A stretch of 64,000 nt of DNA, from assembly GCA_050251715.1 (NCBI GenBank), contig JBFWMG010000014.1, positions 1 through 64,000 of the forward strand, given 5' to 3'. Source of the stretch: JBFWMG01 sp050251715. Lineage in GTDB: Bacteria > Desulfobacterota > Desulfovibrionia > Desulfovibrionales > Desulfovibrionaceae. Below are positions 26,271-35,324 of the stretch, piece after piece. Position 1 is the stretch's first letter; every line of letters begins with the position of its first letter. The position numbers and the translations under genes are program-made. The notes under the pieces were generated by a model. The model ran no database searches and was not told where the DNA came from. It worked only from the letters and a program-made list of their open reading frames with translations.

Positions 26271-28616
26271 ATGATCCATGACTCCATCTTGAGCACCGTG
26301 GGCCGCACCCCGCTCGTCACCCTGGCAAAGCTCACGCCCAATCCCCGTGTCAAAATACTGGCCAAGGTCGAGAGCGGCAATCCCGGCGGCTCCATCAAGG
26401 ACCGCGTGGCCCTGGCCATGATCGAGGCCGCCGAGCGCTCGGGCGAACTGACGCCCGACAAGACCGTGATCGAGGCCACCTCGGGCAACACCGGCATCGG
26501 CCTGGCCATGGTCTGCGCGGTGAAGGGCTACAAGATCACCCTGCTCATGCCCGAGACCGCCTCCCTGGAACGCAGGCGTATCATGCAGGCATATGGCGCG
26601 CAAATCGTGCTCACGCCCGGCCACCTGGCCACGGACGGCGCCATCGAGGAGGCCTATCGCCTGGCCCGCGAGGAGCCGGACACCTACGTGCTCATGGACC
26701 AGTACAACAATGCCGCCTCCATCGATGCCCACTACATGGGCACCGGGCTGGAGATATGGGAGCAGACCCAGGGGCGGGTGACCCATGTGGTCATGACGCT
26801 GGGCACCTCGGGCACGGCCATGGGCATCACCAAGCGGCTCAAGGAGATGAACCCCGCCATCCAGATCTGCGCCATGGAGCCCTATGCGGGCCACAAGATC
26901 CAAGGCCTGAAGAACATGCAGGAGTCCTATCCTCCCGGCATCTATGACAAGAAGGTGCTGGACAGGGTGTTGCGCGTGGAGGATGAGGAGGCGTTCGACA
27001 TGTGCCGCCAACTGGCGCGGCGCGAAGGGATTTTCGCGGGCATGAGTTCCGGCGCGGCCGTGGCCGCGGCGTGCAACCTGGCCCGCGAGCTGGACAGCGG
27101 CGTCATCGTGGCCATTTTGCCCGACGGCGGCGAGCGGTATCTGTCCACCCCGCTGTTTGCCCCGGCCGAGCGGCAGGGGCCGGTGCTGCATGACGTGGGC
27201 CGGTCGCGGCCCGTGCGTATTGCGCCCAGCCCCGCCCCGGCGGGCCTGTTCACCATGGGGCCGCCCCTCGACAATCTGGACGAGGTGGACAGTTGGCGGC
27301 GTATCGTGCTCCTGGACATCCTGGCCCGGCACATGAATGCGGGCGCGGCGGACGGCGCGTTGGCCGCCAAGGTGGCCGTGGGGCTGGCGGACATGGACGA
27401 CCGCGCCCTGGAGGCGCTGGACGCCGCACGCCACGCCGGGCAGGCGGGCGGCTTTGTGGACGGCGTGGTGCAACGGGTGGGAAAGCTGGCCGAGAGCCTG
27501 GGCGTGGCGTCGTCCGTGGCCTTTGTGCCGGCGGGCGGCTGCACGGCCACGGCGCTGGATGTGTGCCGCAAACTGCTGGCCAAGGGCGCGGCCTATGAAA
27601 AGCTGCGCTCCGTGTATTTCGACGTGCTGCGCTTCGACCGCTACGGCGCCATGTCCGCCATGGACATGGACAAGCTCTCCCTGGGCAAGACCGTGGACCT
27701 GTCGGACTACGTCAAGTCCAACCCCAAGGATTTCACCCTGCTCAAGCGCGCCACGCTCGCGGATCTCAAGAAGGGCGATTGCCTGCAAACCGAGTGGGGC
27801 AACGTGCGGCCCAGCTGGTTTTTGCAGCACGCGGCAGCGGCCATGGACACCCTGGGCCGGTTCGCGGTGTTCATGGCATCCGAAGGCCACCGTTTCCCGC
27901 ACCTGGAGAATTTCCGCGCCATCCTGGCCCTGGGCCGCAACAAGGAGCCCGAGGCGTGGCTGCTGTGCCAGCCGTCGGTGTGCAACGAGCCGGACGCGGC
28001 GTGCAGCGTGCCCGGCGTGGGGGCGCTGCTGGCGGACGGCGGCCTGGCGGGCCGCGCGGTGCGCATGTGGCTGTTGTCCACCTCCTACCGCAAGCCCCTG
28101 CTGCACTGCCCGGCCAGCCTGGCCATGTGGTCGCGCAACTGGGACCGGGTGCAGAACCTGGCCGCCATGCTGTCCGAAACCGCTGCCGACGCCACGGGCC
28201 GGGCGGGCGGCGTGTCGCACGAGGTGTCCCAGTCGCTCGTGGACCTGAAGGCCGGACTCAAGGAGGCCATGGAGGACGATCTGGGGCTGCACAAGTTCTG
28301 GCCCGTGCTGTTCACCTTTTGCCGCGAAACCCAGCAGCGCCATGGCCAGGGCGTGTTGAACCGGGCCGAGGCCGAGGTCTGCCTGGACAAGCTGCGTGGC
28401 CTGGACGGGGTGCTGGGCATATTGGACGAGACGCGGCTGCCCGTGCCCCCGGCGCAATGGACGGCGGATGTCGCGGCGCTGGTGGCGGCGCGGCAGGCGG
28501 CGCGGCAGGCGCGCGATTTCGCGCGGGCCGACGCCCTGCGCGGCGAGATCGCCGCCGCCGGATTCCGGGTGGAGGACGGGCCGCAGGGCGCGCGTCTTTT
28601 CCGCACCGTTTGCTGA
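26271..28616 (+). CDS. cysK: Cysteine synthase fused to a degenerate cysteinyl-tRNA synthetase
   Basis: A 781-residue fusion. Residues 1-300 are a cysteine synthase/CBS-family PLP enzyme: Lys43 in NPGGSIKDR is the PLP lysine, TSGNTGIGLA binds substrate, and GTSGTAMG holds the cofactor phosphate. Residues about 345-781 match the CysRS fold: YGAMSAMDMDKLSLGKTVDL, KSNPKDFTLLKRATLADLKK, GNVRPSWFLQHAA, FPHLENFRAILALG, and a C-terminal ARDFARADALRGEIAAAGF. The HIGH region is missing (MGPPLDNLDEVDSWRR in its place), FPHHENE is FPHLENF, and no KMSKS is visible. A catalytically dead synthetase domain is inferred, perhaps sensing cysteine or tRNA. The frame is continuous. The stop starts the family 3 repeat. 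Confidence 0.88.
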   Translation: MIHDSILSTVGRTPLVTLAKLTPNPRVKILAKVESGNPGGSIKDRVALAMIEAAERSGELTPDKTVIEATSGNTGIGLAMVCAVKGYKITLLMPETASLERRRIMQAYGAQIVLTPGHLATDGAIEEAYRLAREEPDTYVLMDQYNNAASIDAHYMGTGLEIWEQTQGRVTHVVMTLGTSGTAMGITKRLKEMNPAIQICAMEPYAGHKIQGLKNMQESYPPGIYDKKVLDRVLRVEDEEAFDMCRQLARREGIFAGMSSGAAVAAACNLARELDSGVIVAILPDGGERYLSTPLFAPAERQGPVLHDVGRSRPVRIAPSPAPAGLFTMGPPLDNLDEVDSWRRIVLLDILARHMNAGAADGALAAKVAVGLADMDDRALEALDAARHAGQAGGFVDGVVQRVGKLAESLGVASSVAFVPAGGCTATALDVCRKLLAKGAAYEKLRSVYFDVLRFDRYGAMSAMDMDKLSLGKTVDLSDYVKSNPKDFTLLKRATLADLKKGDCLQTEWGNVRPSWFLQHAAAAMDTLGRFAVFMASEGHRFPHLENFRAILALGRNKEPEAWLLCQPSVCNEPDAACSVPGVGALLADGGLAGRAVRMWLLSTSYRKPLLHCPASLAMWSRNWDRVQNLAAMLSETAADATGRAGGVSHEVSQSLVDLKAGLKEAMEDDLGLHKFWPVLFTFCRETQQRHGQGVLNRAEAEVCLDKLRGLDGVLGILDETRLPVPPAQWTADVAALVAARQAARQARDFARADALRGEIAAAGFRVEDGPQGARLFRTVC

Positions 28617-28870
28617 CAAAGCCCCGGACCCCCATCCTCTCTTCTCTCTCTTTCCCCAAAAACTGCTGGTTGGGGAGGTGGATACGGATGGGACAAGCAC
28701 GTTCCCCAGGCAGACTGCTGGCGGGGGAGGTGGGGTACGGTTGGGACAAGCGAGTTCCCCAGGCGGGCGGCCTCGTTGGCTGCGGACGAGGGCATGGCGG
28801 GCCGTTTCTCCGACGCCGTGAGCCGCAAGGTTTTGGGAAAGAAACGGCAGGGATACATGGCGGTTTGTCA
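28614..28870. repeat. Family 3 dispersed repeat, copy 2 (inverted)
   Basis: 257 bp bounded exactly by TGACAAAG at 28614 and TTTGTCA at 28864-28870. It contains both tandem CTTGTCCC/CCGTA units and the long conserved left part (GCGGCTCACGGCGTCGG, CCATGCCCTCGTCC read on the minus strand). It lacks the large inverted repeat found in copies 1 and 3. TGA 28614-28616 is the stop of the cysteine synthase fusion. Confidence 0.9.
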
Positions 28871-29085
28871 GCAGCCTGCCACATTGGACGTTGTCAACAA
28901 TCTGGGCCGCCCCGTGAGGGGCGGCTTTTTTATGCGTGGGCGTCGCTGTGGGCGTTTTGATTCTGTGATTCGACGGGGTGTGGGCCAAACCGTGTGCTGC
29001 CGACACAACGGACGGCGGGTCGCAACGGGCGGCGCGGGGCAGAACAGGCGGGGGGGGCGTCGCCGAGCCGGCAGGCTCAAGGGGG
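28617..29085. other. Intergenic region after cysteine synthase fusion
   Basis: Filled by family 3 repeat copy 2 and a terminator (28906-28931). The remainder (28932-29085) is GC-rich with no gene or motif that I can support. Confidence 0.7.
28906..28931 (+). terminator. Rho-independent terminator
   Basis: GCCGCCCC-GTGA-GGGGCGGC followed by six T residues. It is probably the original terminator of the cysteine synthase fusion, now separated from it by the repeat. Confidence 0.92.
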
Positions 29086-29673
29086 TTATTTGTGGTCGAG
29101 CTTGTCGCGCAGCAGGCGGTACAGCTCGAAACTCTCGATGGCGTTGGCGCAGTTCTTGAGGATGATGGTCAGGAGCGAGAGCACGATGCTGGAGATGTTG
29201 CGGTCCTTGCGGTGCATCAGGCCGATGAACATGCCCCGCGTGCGGGCGTTGGTGGCCAGGACGTGCAGCACGATGCGGTGCTCCTTGTCGCGGGAATAGA
29301 CCGTGATGGGCCGGTTTTCGCGGATGGCCAGCGAAAAGATGCCGCTGTCGATCAAGTGCCCGGTCTCCGAACGGACCAACGGGGCAAAGGAGTCGGGCTC
29401 GCACAGGTTGAGCGTGAAATCGGAGTCGTTTTCATCCACCAGCATGAAGGCCATGCACTGGAAGGAGATGATGCCGCCGATGCGGCTGATGGTTTCGCGC
29501 AGGATTTCCGTGGGCTCGTGCAGCCTGTTGATGTTGGCCTGGAAATCGCCCAGCTCGGACGCCATTTCCAACACGTCCAGCGTGAACCGCGCCTGCTCCT
29601 CAAGGGACATGATGCGGTTTTCCAGGTCTTCGCGGGTCGGCGGCTTCAGCGCCTTGTTGTTCTTATCCTTCAT
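29086..29673 (-). CDS. GAF-domain signalling protein
   Basis: A 195-residue soluble protein. A short N-terminal coiled coil (EDLENRIMSLEEQARFTLDV) leads into a GAF domain (about 35-175) with PTEILRETISRIGGIISFQ, FMLVDENDSDFTL and MFIGLMHRKDRNI. It has no output domain, so it probably binds a ligand or partner and signals through protein contacts. The gene starts 13 bp after the HDOD gene stop and is likely cotranscribed with it. The ATG at 29673 has a weak ribosome site; an upstream start overlapping the HDOD gene is possible. Confidence 0.75.
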   Translation of the reverse strand: MKDKNNKALKPPTREDLENRIMSLEEQARFTLDVLEMASELGDFQANINRLHEPTEILRETISRIGGIISFQCMAFMLVDENDSDFTLNLCEPDSFAPLVRSETGHLIDSGIFSLAIRENRPITVYSRDKEHRIVLHVLATNARTRGMFIGLMHRKDRNISSIVLSLLTIILKNCANAIESFELYRLLRDKLDHK

Positions 29674-29686
29674 GCGGCATGCCCGG

Positions 29687-30958
29687 TTATGACTCGTCGG
29701 TGAAGAAGTGAACGATTTCATTGACCTGATAATCCACCTGTTCCACGGTCTGGGTCAGCACGGAAAGGGGCATGCCAAGGGTTTGCCACACCGGGGGGGG
29801 CAGGGTGGGCACCAACACCTCGCCGCTGGTGCCTTGCTCCATGGCATTGGCCAGGAAGTCGGCCATCAGAATGATCGAGGCCTCGAGCTTGTTGGGCGCG
29901 CTGTTCGGGTTGTGGTGGTAGCGGACGTTTTTTTCCAGTGAGACTGGGCACTTCCATTTTTTCAGCACCACGCCGCCCAACTTGTCGTGGGAAAAGCCGA
30001 ACACGTCGCGTTCCGCCTCGTGCAAAAAGACGCCTCTGGACCGGGCCGCTTCGAGCGCGGCGCGGGAAGGGCCGGGCAGCAGCTTGTACATGACGAGCCG
30101 CCCGACGTCGTGCAGCAGGCCGGTCACGAAGAACCGTTCGGTATTGGGGGTGTTGTGGTAGCTGGAGATGATGCGCGCCGCCACGCCGCAGGCAATGGAG
30201 TGCGTCCAGAAGGCGCGCATGTTGATGAGCTCGTCGGGGATGCCCTTGAAAAAGGTGATGACCGAAAAGCCCATGGCCAGCGAGATGAGCTGGTTGCTGC
30301 CGATAACCGCCACGGCGCGGGAAATGGTGTCGATTTTTGAGCGCAGGCCGTAAAAGGCGCTGTTGACCACCTTGAGCAGCTGCGCCGAGAGATCCGTGTC
30401 GTGGCTGATGACTTCGGCCACGTCGGAAGACGAGGAGCGGGAGTCGTTGACCGCCTCCACCAGCTTGTGGAAGACCATGGGCAGGGAACCGAGCTTGAGG
30501 TCGTCGCGCACCAGCTGGTAGGGGTCCATGTTTCCGGGCGCGGGCGCAGGCTCGGGGGCGTGTTGCGGCATGGGCGGGGCTATGGCTTCCCGGGTGCAGG
30601 CCAGCGCCTCGGGGCCGCTGCCCTGGGCGGCGCAAAAGCGGGCCTTGCGCAGGGCGCAATGGCGCAGGATTTCGGCAACCGGCTCATAGGCCAGATCATT
30701 GTGGCGGAACCGGTCGCGCATGTAGGCCATGGCCGCCTCAACCAGTTCAGGATCAAGGTCGGAGGCCAGATCCCCTTCCGCCTCGTCGCGGCTCACACCC
30801 TCCACGTCGGCTTCGGACACGCCCCATATCTTGAGGATACGCAGATTCTTTTCGTTAAGCGCAACCCCGGCGCCAAGAAGCATGCGCCCGTTGCGGTCCT
30901 TCACTTCCTCCGCGAGAACCATGCCCGGTTTGAGTGAATGGATGTTGACTTTTCCCAT
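29687..30958 (-). CDS. HDOD-domain signalling protein
   Basis: A 423-residue protein. The N-terminal about 60 residues form a small beta domain (LKPGMVLAEEVKDRNGRMLL) common before HDOD or HD-GYP domains. Then comes a helical linker, Pro-rich around residues 125-145, and an HDOD domain (about 150-350). The HDOD core shows HKLVEAVNDSRSSSSDVAEV, LLKVVNSAFYGL, AVIGSNQLISLAMGF, FVTGLLHDVGRLVMY and YHHNP. HDOD proteins are usually noncatalytic and link signalling to motility or development. Promoter not assigned. It forms a two-gene unit with the GAF protein. Confidence 0.85.
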   Translation of the reverse strand: MGKVNIHSLKPGMVLAEEVKDRNGRMLLGAGVALNEKNLRILKIWGVSEADVEGVSRDEAEGDLASDLDPELVEAAMAYMRDRFRHNDLAYEPVAEILRHCALRKARFCAAQGSGPEALACTREAIAPPMPQHAPEPAPAPGNMDPYQLVRDDLKLGSLPMVFHKLVEAVNDSRSSSSDVAEVISHDTDLSAQLLKVVNSAFYGLRSKIDTISRAVAVIGSNQLISLAMGFSVITFFKGIPDELINMRAFWTHSIACGVAARIISSYHNTPNTERFFVTGLLHDVGRLVMYKLLPGPSRAALEAARSRGVFLHEAERDVFGFSHDKLGGVVLKKWKCPVSLEKNVRYHHNPNSAPNKLEASIILMADFLANAMEQGTSGEVLVPTLPPPVWQTLGMPLSVLTQTVEQVDYQVNEIVHFFTDES

Positions 30959-31336
30959 GCTGGTTCCGTGCCCGTAGTCCGCCGCCGTGCGTCCACCATC
31001 GCCGATGCGGCTTGTGGTGGTGCGGCCCGACGCCAGATGATGTTGTGCCCCCCGTCGCCTACTTTCGGCTTGTCGAGTGCATCATAGGCGCTTTTTCTGT
31101 CAGCGAAAAGGGTATTTTTTGATTAAAATCAGGCGTGCCTGCGCACGACGCATGGAGATTGCGGACAGGGGCGGCGGGATGCGGGCAAGGCATCCAGGGG
31201 ACATGCCGTGGGCCACGGGCTGCGCCCCCCTCATCACCCGAAGATCCGCGCCGGGCGGGTCTGATCCTGCTGGTGTGCGCGTGTCCCCGCGTTGGGCGCG
31301 CGGCCCACGCCCCTGCCAGCCCGGCGTGCGCAGGGG
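30959..31336. other. Intergenic region between mazG and HDOD gene
   Basis: About 380 bp. An AT-rich patch near 31085-31130 is a plausible promoter area for the HDOD-GAF unit, but no clear -35/-10 pair can be fixed. No gene seen. Confidence 0.5.
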
Positions 31337-32116
31337 CTATCGTTTTTTGACCGCCTCCCACAGGGCGTTCTGCTCGTCCAGGGGCAGGGTGGCGATGTCC
31401 ACGCCGCGCTCGCGGGCCATGGTCTCCATGGCGGCGAAGCGGTCCAGGAATTTCAGGTTGCTGCGGCCCAGCGCGGCATTGGCCTTGATGCCCTTGCGGC
31501 GGCCCAGCTCGATGAGCGTGAACAGGTAGTCGCCGAATTCCTGCTCCATGCGCTCCTTGTCGCCCGAGGCCTCCGCCTCGCGCCATTCGCGCCATTCGTC
31601 GGCCAGTTGCGCCTCCATGTCCTTGTCGGTTTCCCAGGTGAACCCGGCGCGCGCGGCCTTGGAGTGGATGCGGTACGCCTTGAGCATGGGCGGCAGCCCC
31701 TTGGGCAGCGAGGCGTACACGCCGACGGGCGCATCGCCCTCCCCGCCTTTTTCCGAACGCTTGATGCGTTCCCAGTTGCGCAGCAGCTCCTCCTGGTTGG
31801 CCAACCGGGTGTCGGCGAACACATGGGGGTGGCGGCGGATCATCTTGGCCGCGCTTTCCTCCAGGGAATCGTCCAGGGTAAACGCACCCTGGTCGCCATA
31901 CAACCGGGCCACGAACAGGATCAGGAACAGCACGTCGCCCAGCTCCTCGCGCGCGTCGTCCACGCGGTTGGACTGGATGGCGTCGACCAGTTCGAAGCCT
32001 TCCTCGATGATGTAGTCGGTCAGGGTCTGGGGGGTTTGCTTTTTGTCCCAGGGGCAGCCGCCGGGACCGAGCAGGGCGTCGATGACGCCCATGAGCCGTG
32101 CAAGGGATGCGCTCAT
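31337..32116 (-). CDS. mazG: Nucleoside triphosphate pyrophosphohydrolase MazG
   Basis: A 259-residue MazG, which hydrolyses NTPs and dNTPs to monophosphates and pyrophosphate and helps clear damaged nucleotides. Both MazG-type helical repeats are present: the first starts LLGPGGCPWDKKQTPQTLTD, followed by EEGFELVDAI and REELGDVLFLI (metal-binding ExxE and ExxD), and the second has DEWREWREAE and EQEFGDYLFTLIELGR. Length is normal. The gene lies 40 bp after the CvpA-like gene and is probably in its operon. Confidence 0.95.
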   Translation of the reverse strand: MSASLARLMGVIDALLGPGGCPWDKKQTPQTLTDYIIEEGFELVDAIQSNRVDDAREELGDVLFLILFVARLYGDQGAFTLDDSLEESAAKMIRRHPHVFADTRLANQEELLRNWERIKRSEKGGEGDAPVGVYASLPKGLPPMLKAYRIHSKAARAGFTWETDKDMEAQLADEWREWREAEASGDKERMEQEFGDYLFTLIELGRRKGIKANAALGRSNLKFLDRFAAMETMARERGVDIATLPLDEQNALWEAVKKR

Positions 32117-32156
32117 GGAAATTGCCTCGCAGCCGGGCGCGCGGGGCGCGATGGCG

Positions 32157-32777
32157 CTATTGGGGCGTGCCGGACTGTTGGTTGTCGGTTGTGCCGGAGG
32201 GGGGGCTCTCGGGCGTCTTGTCCGCAGGCTGTGTAAGAGAACCGATGGAGTTCGTCAACTTTTTGCTGACCGACTCCTTGAGGGCGCGGCTCTTGTCGAG
32301 CCAGCTTTGATTGGCGCTGTCGGGCACAAAGTCCTTCAGGCGGTTGGACACGGTGGCCAGGTAGGGCGCCGAGGCGGATTCGCGGATGAAGCCCGCGTTC
32401 GAGAAGAATTGGGAGAGCGAGGCAAGGATGATGCAGCACAAGAGCAGCCCCTTTGCCAGGCCGAAAAAGCCGCCGCCCAGGTGGTCCATCCACGCGGAGA
32501 AGGTGACGGTGAGCAATTTTTTGATGGCGCTTGCAATGAACGTGCACAGCACCAGCGTGCCGATGAGCACCGCGAGGTAGGCCACGGCGGAGGCCCAGGC
32601 GGAGCTGGAAATGGCGCGGCCCAGGTGTGGAGCCAGCGCGGCGGAGTATTTGTTGGCCAGGATGAAGCCGAGCACGGCGCCGCCGATGGCCCCGACTTCG
32701 ACGATGAGCCCGCGTGTGAGGCCGCGTAGGAGAAAGAAGCCCACGATGACGGCGAAGATGATGTCGAGAATGTTCAT
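32157..32777 (-). CDS. cvpA: CvpA-family membrane protein
   Basis: A 206-residue CvpA-like inner-membrane protein with four hydrophobic segments (about 3-21, 27-45, 60-84, 102-125) and the family start NILDIIFAVIVGFFLLRGLTRGL. CvpA was named for colicin V production; homologues are linked to envelope stress tolerance. The soluble C-terminal tail (about 150-206) is charged and ends in a Pro/Ser/Thr-rich stretch. ATG 32777 fits the family N-terminus better than the upstream in-frame start at 32858. Probably cotranscribed with mazG. Confidence 0.85.
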   Translation of the reverse strand: MNILDIIFAVIVGFFLLRGLTRGLIVEVGAIGGAVLGFILANKYSAALAPHLGRAISSSAWASAVAYLAVLIGTLVLCTFIASAIKKLLTVTFSAWMDHLGGGFFGLAKGLLLCCIILASLSQFFSNAGFIRESASAPYLATVSNRLKDFVPDSANQSWLDKSRALKESVSKKLTNSIGSLTQPADKTPESPPSGTTDNQQSGTPQ

Positions 32778-33255
32778 CGGCCTTGAGTTGTTGTTGCGGT
32801 TTGCGGAAGAGGGCAATGGATTCGCGGGCGCCGTGGCCGTATCCTGGAAGTCTTGCATCGCGCGCGGCGGCTTCCGGGCACGACCCTTTGTCGCGGTCCA
32901 TGGTCAACAGCTAACAAAGAATGCCTGAAAGGTGAAGGGGGTTGGCTGGGTTTCCCATAAATAATATGCCGCGCCGGAAGCGGGGAGGCGGCCTTTTCAG
33001 GGCGCGGGCCGTGGCGGGGCGGTTTATTGCGGTTTTGCGCCAACCGCATCGCGGACCACCGCCCCACGCACACACGCCGCGCAGGGCGCGCGGCGTGTGT
33101 GCGTGGGGCGGTGCGGGAAGGGGAGCCGGGCTGTCGCAACCGGCCTTCCCGCCGCTGCCTGTTCTGGCGCGGCGAAAGACGTGGCGCGGGGAAGGCGCAC
33201 GGCCACGTGTGGCCAACCCGAGGACGCCAGGCCGGAGCGGTTGTCCGGCGGCCGG
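32778..33255. other. Intergenic region between EAL/HDOD gene and cvpA
   Basis: About 480 bp. The only clear element is a perfect 26-bp inverted repeat (33057-33113). No gene supported on either strand. Confidence 0.6.
33057..33113. terminator. Perfect 26-bp inverted repeat
   Basis: 33057-33082 is perfectly complementary to 33088-33113 with a 5-nt loop (AGGGC). Arm begins CACCGCCCCACGCACACACG. No T tract follows on either side. It lies downstream of the EAL/HDOD gene, so transcription termination or mRNA stabilisation is likely. Confidence 0.7.
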
Positions 33256-34509
33256 TCAGCGTTCCCTTGCGACGCCCAGCGCCTCGGCGGCGTGGTCACC
33301 CGCCGTGAGATACCAGCCGGCGGCAAGGACGCCCAGGATGTCGAGTTCGTCCATCCTGGCGTGGAACGTGTCCCAGTCGCCCGTTTCCAGGGCTTCCAGC
33401 AGGGATATCCATGTGCCGGCCTCGTTGTCGCGGGACAGCAGGCCTTGCGTGATCGTCGCGGGCAGGGGCAGGTCGGCCAGGACTTCCTCCATGGGCAGGC
33501 CCAGCAGGGCGTCCATCTTGGAAAACAGGCCGAGCAGGAACATGCCGCTCGGGTCCAGGCAGGGCTTGTCCTGGTTTTCGGCCACGGTTTGCAGGAAAAA
33601 GGCGCGTTGCAGTTCCATGAAGGTCAGTTCGGAACCCTTTTCGCTGGCGTCCAGATCGGCCATGGCCACCACCAGCGCCCATTTCTTGAAAGGCACGAGG
33701 CCAAGCAGGGAAATGGCGTGGCTGAGGGAGTTCACCTCCGAGACCAGACTGAATCCGACGGAATTGATGAACCGCAGCAGGCGGTAGCTGAGCGAGGGGT
33801 CGGTGGACAGGATGGCGGCGAGCTGGTCGACCTCCACGTCCTCGTTGACCAGTTCTTGCAACAGCCGCACCGTGGCCAGCGCGCCGGGCGGCAGCTTGCG
33901 GCCCGGCACCACCTCGGGCCGGGCGAAGAAATAGCCCTGGAAGAGCTGGTAGCCAAAGAACTTGGTGGCCTCGAAATGGCGCCAGTCCTCCACCCGTGTG
34001 GCCAGAAGGGTGCATCCATAGGGTTCCAGTTGCTGGCGCAGCTGAAAGGCCTTGTTGCCGCCGCAGGTGTGCATGGGGATCTTGACGATGCTCACGATGT
34101 CGAGAAAGGGCGTGCGCTCATCCTGGCCCTCGTAGTTGTCCAGGGCGATGGTGTAGCCAGCCTTCTTGAGCTTGCGGCAGGCGGTGAGCGTGCGCAGGTC
34201 CGTGGGCACGTTTTCCATGATTTCTATGACCACACGGTCTTTGGGCAACGCTTCGGCCGTGCCGTCAAAGAGTTGCTCCGAGGAGAAATTGATGCAGATT
34301 TTCTTGTCGCGGGAGATGCCCTTGGTGGCCTGCAGAAAACCATCGGCAATGACCTTGGACGTGGCGAGCGCCATATTCTCAACCGTGGCGTTGGAGTCCA
34401 GCCCGCTGGCCCGGAAGAGCAGCTCATAGCCCCATATGCTTCTGTCGGGGCCGAAGATGGGCTGTCGCGCCACATAAAACGCATCGTAATGGGTGTGTTG
34501 CCCTGCCAT
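33256..34509 (-). CDS. EAL-HDOD (YuxH-type) signalling protein
   Basis: A 417-residue protein with an N-terminal degenerate EAL domain (YVARQPIFGPDRSIWGYELL; the EAL triad is replaced by YELLFR) and a C-terminal HDOD domain (LPPGALATVRLLQELVNEDV, LLRFINSVGFSLVSEVNSL, HAISLLGLVPFKKW). The loss of acidic metal ligands suggests no c-di-GMP hydrolysis; it may bind c-di-GMP or act as scaffold. YuxH-type proteins in other bacteria have this layout. It is transcribed alone, with a 26-bp hairpin after it. Confidence 0.85.
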   Translation of the reverse strand: MAGQHTHYDAFYVARQPIFGPDRSIWGYELLFRASGLDSNATVENMALATSKVIADGFLQATKGISRDKKICINFSSEQLFDGTAEALPKDRVVIEIMENVPTDLRTLTACRKLKKAGYTIALDNYEGQDERTPFLDIVSIVKIPMHTCGGNKAFQLRQQLEPYGCTLLATRVEDWRHFEATKFFGYQLFQGYFFARPEVVPGRKLPPGALATVRLLQELVNEDVEVDQLAAILSTDPSLSYRLLRFINSVGFSLVSEVNSLSHAISLLGLVPFKKWALVVAMADLDASEKGSELTFMELQRAFFLQTVAENQDKPCLDPSGMFLLGLFSKMDALLGLPMEEVLADLPLPATITQGLLSRDNEAGTWISLLEALETGDWDTFHARMDELDILGVLAAGWYLTAGDHAAEALGVARER

Positions 34510-35007
34510 GGTGCCTGCCTTGCCTGCGGGTTGCGTTTGCTTGTCCGCAGCCCACCCCCGGCGTGCGGATGTATCTCAATGGATGCCGTCGCACTGTCGC
34601 GCCGGTACGACGCCAACATACCCCCTCAATGGGCTTATGGCAATGGCGGTGCGCAAACCAGACCGTTGTCGTCACAAAAAACAGGCATGCCGCGATTTTT
34701 GTCCCGCGCCGGTGAATGGACCAGGTGCGGCGGCGAACGGAGGCATGCAAAACAGGCCTGCAAGGTGGGCTTTGCCCCGTTTGGACGCCAAAGGCCCGTG
34801 CATGTCCGGTGAACGGTCCGTCGCGGCAGGTCGGCGGCGGTGGAATGCCGCATATTTCCTGGTGGGATAAACCGCACCGTTGGCCGAAAATGGCGTGCAT
34901 AGACCATTGCGGGGCTTTATAAGGGAGCATCCGGCAGAGGCATTGGCCGCGCGGACAGGAAACAACAGCAACCGTCAACCGGCTTCAGGCCGCATAGGGG
35001 GTGACCC
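34510..35007. other. Intergenic region upstream of symporter operon
   Basis: About 500 bp between divergent genes. It contains no supportable gene. It should carry promoters for both the EAL/HDOD gene and the symporter operon, but I cannot fix a convincing pair; no sigma-54-spaced GG/GC site was found. Confidence 0.5.
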
Positions 35008-35259
35008 ATGGCATCGAACGCGCAGGCGTACTGGAAGAAGAACAAGTCCTATATGGTGGCTCTCCTGGCGGTATGGGCGCTTGTCTCCTACGGGTTTGGC
35101 ATTTTTTTCGTGGAACCGCTCAACGCCATCACCATCGGCGGCTTTCCGCTGGGCTTCTGGTTCGCCCAGCAAGGTTCCATCTATGTCTTCGTCTGCCTCA
35201 TTTTCGCCTACTACGTACTGATGCAGCGCCTCGACCGTAAGCATGACGTGCACGAGTAG
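35008..35259 (+). CDS. DUF4212 sodium:solute symporter small subunit
   Basis: An 83-residue protein with two membrane segments (about 16-34 and 53-72). Family signature: WKKNKSYMVALLAVWAL, VEPLNAITIGGFPLGFWFAQ, QGSIYVFVCLIFAYYVLMQR. In many bacteria this gene directly precedes a large SSS-family permease and is called its small subunit. The spacing of 65 bp to the permease and same strand support an operon. The transported solute, probably a short-chain organic acid such as acetate, is inferred from the family. Confidence 0.9.
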   Translation: MASNAQAYWKKNKSYMVALLAVWALVSYGFGIFFVEPLNAITIGGFPLGFWFAQQGSIYVFVCLIFAYYVLMQRLDRKHDVHE

Positions 35260-35324
35260 GAGGCGCGGGGGGCGGCGAATTTTGGGCACGTATTGCGGGA
35301 ACCACAACCTTTAGGGAGCAAATC

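Noticed and set aside
26244..29006. 920-codon open frame antisense to the cysteine synthase fusion
   Set aside because: The plus strand encodes clear PLP-enzyme and CysRS motifs; the antisense frame is compositionally odd and runs through a repeat and terminator.
31059..31595. Minus-strand frame running from mazG into the intergenic region
   Set aside because: Out of frame with mazG, Arg/Pro/Gly-rich and without motif; typical high-GC shadow.
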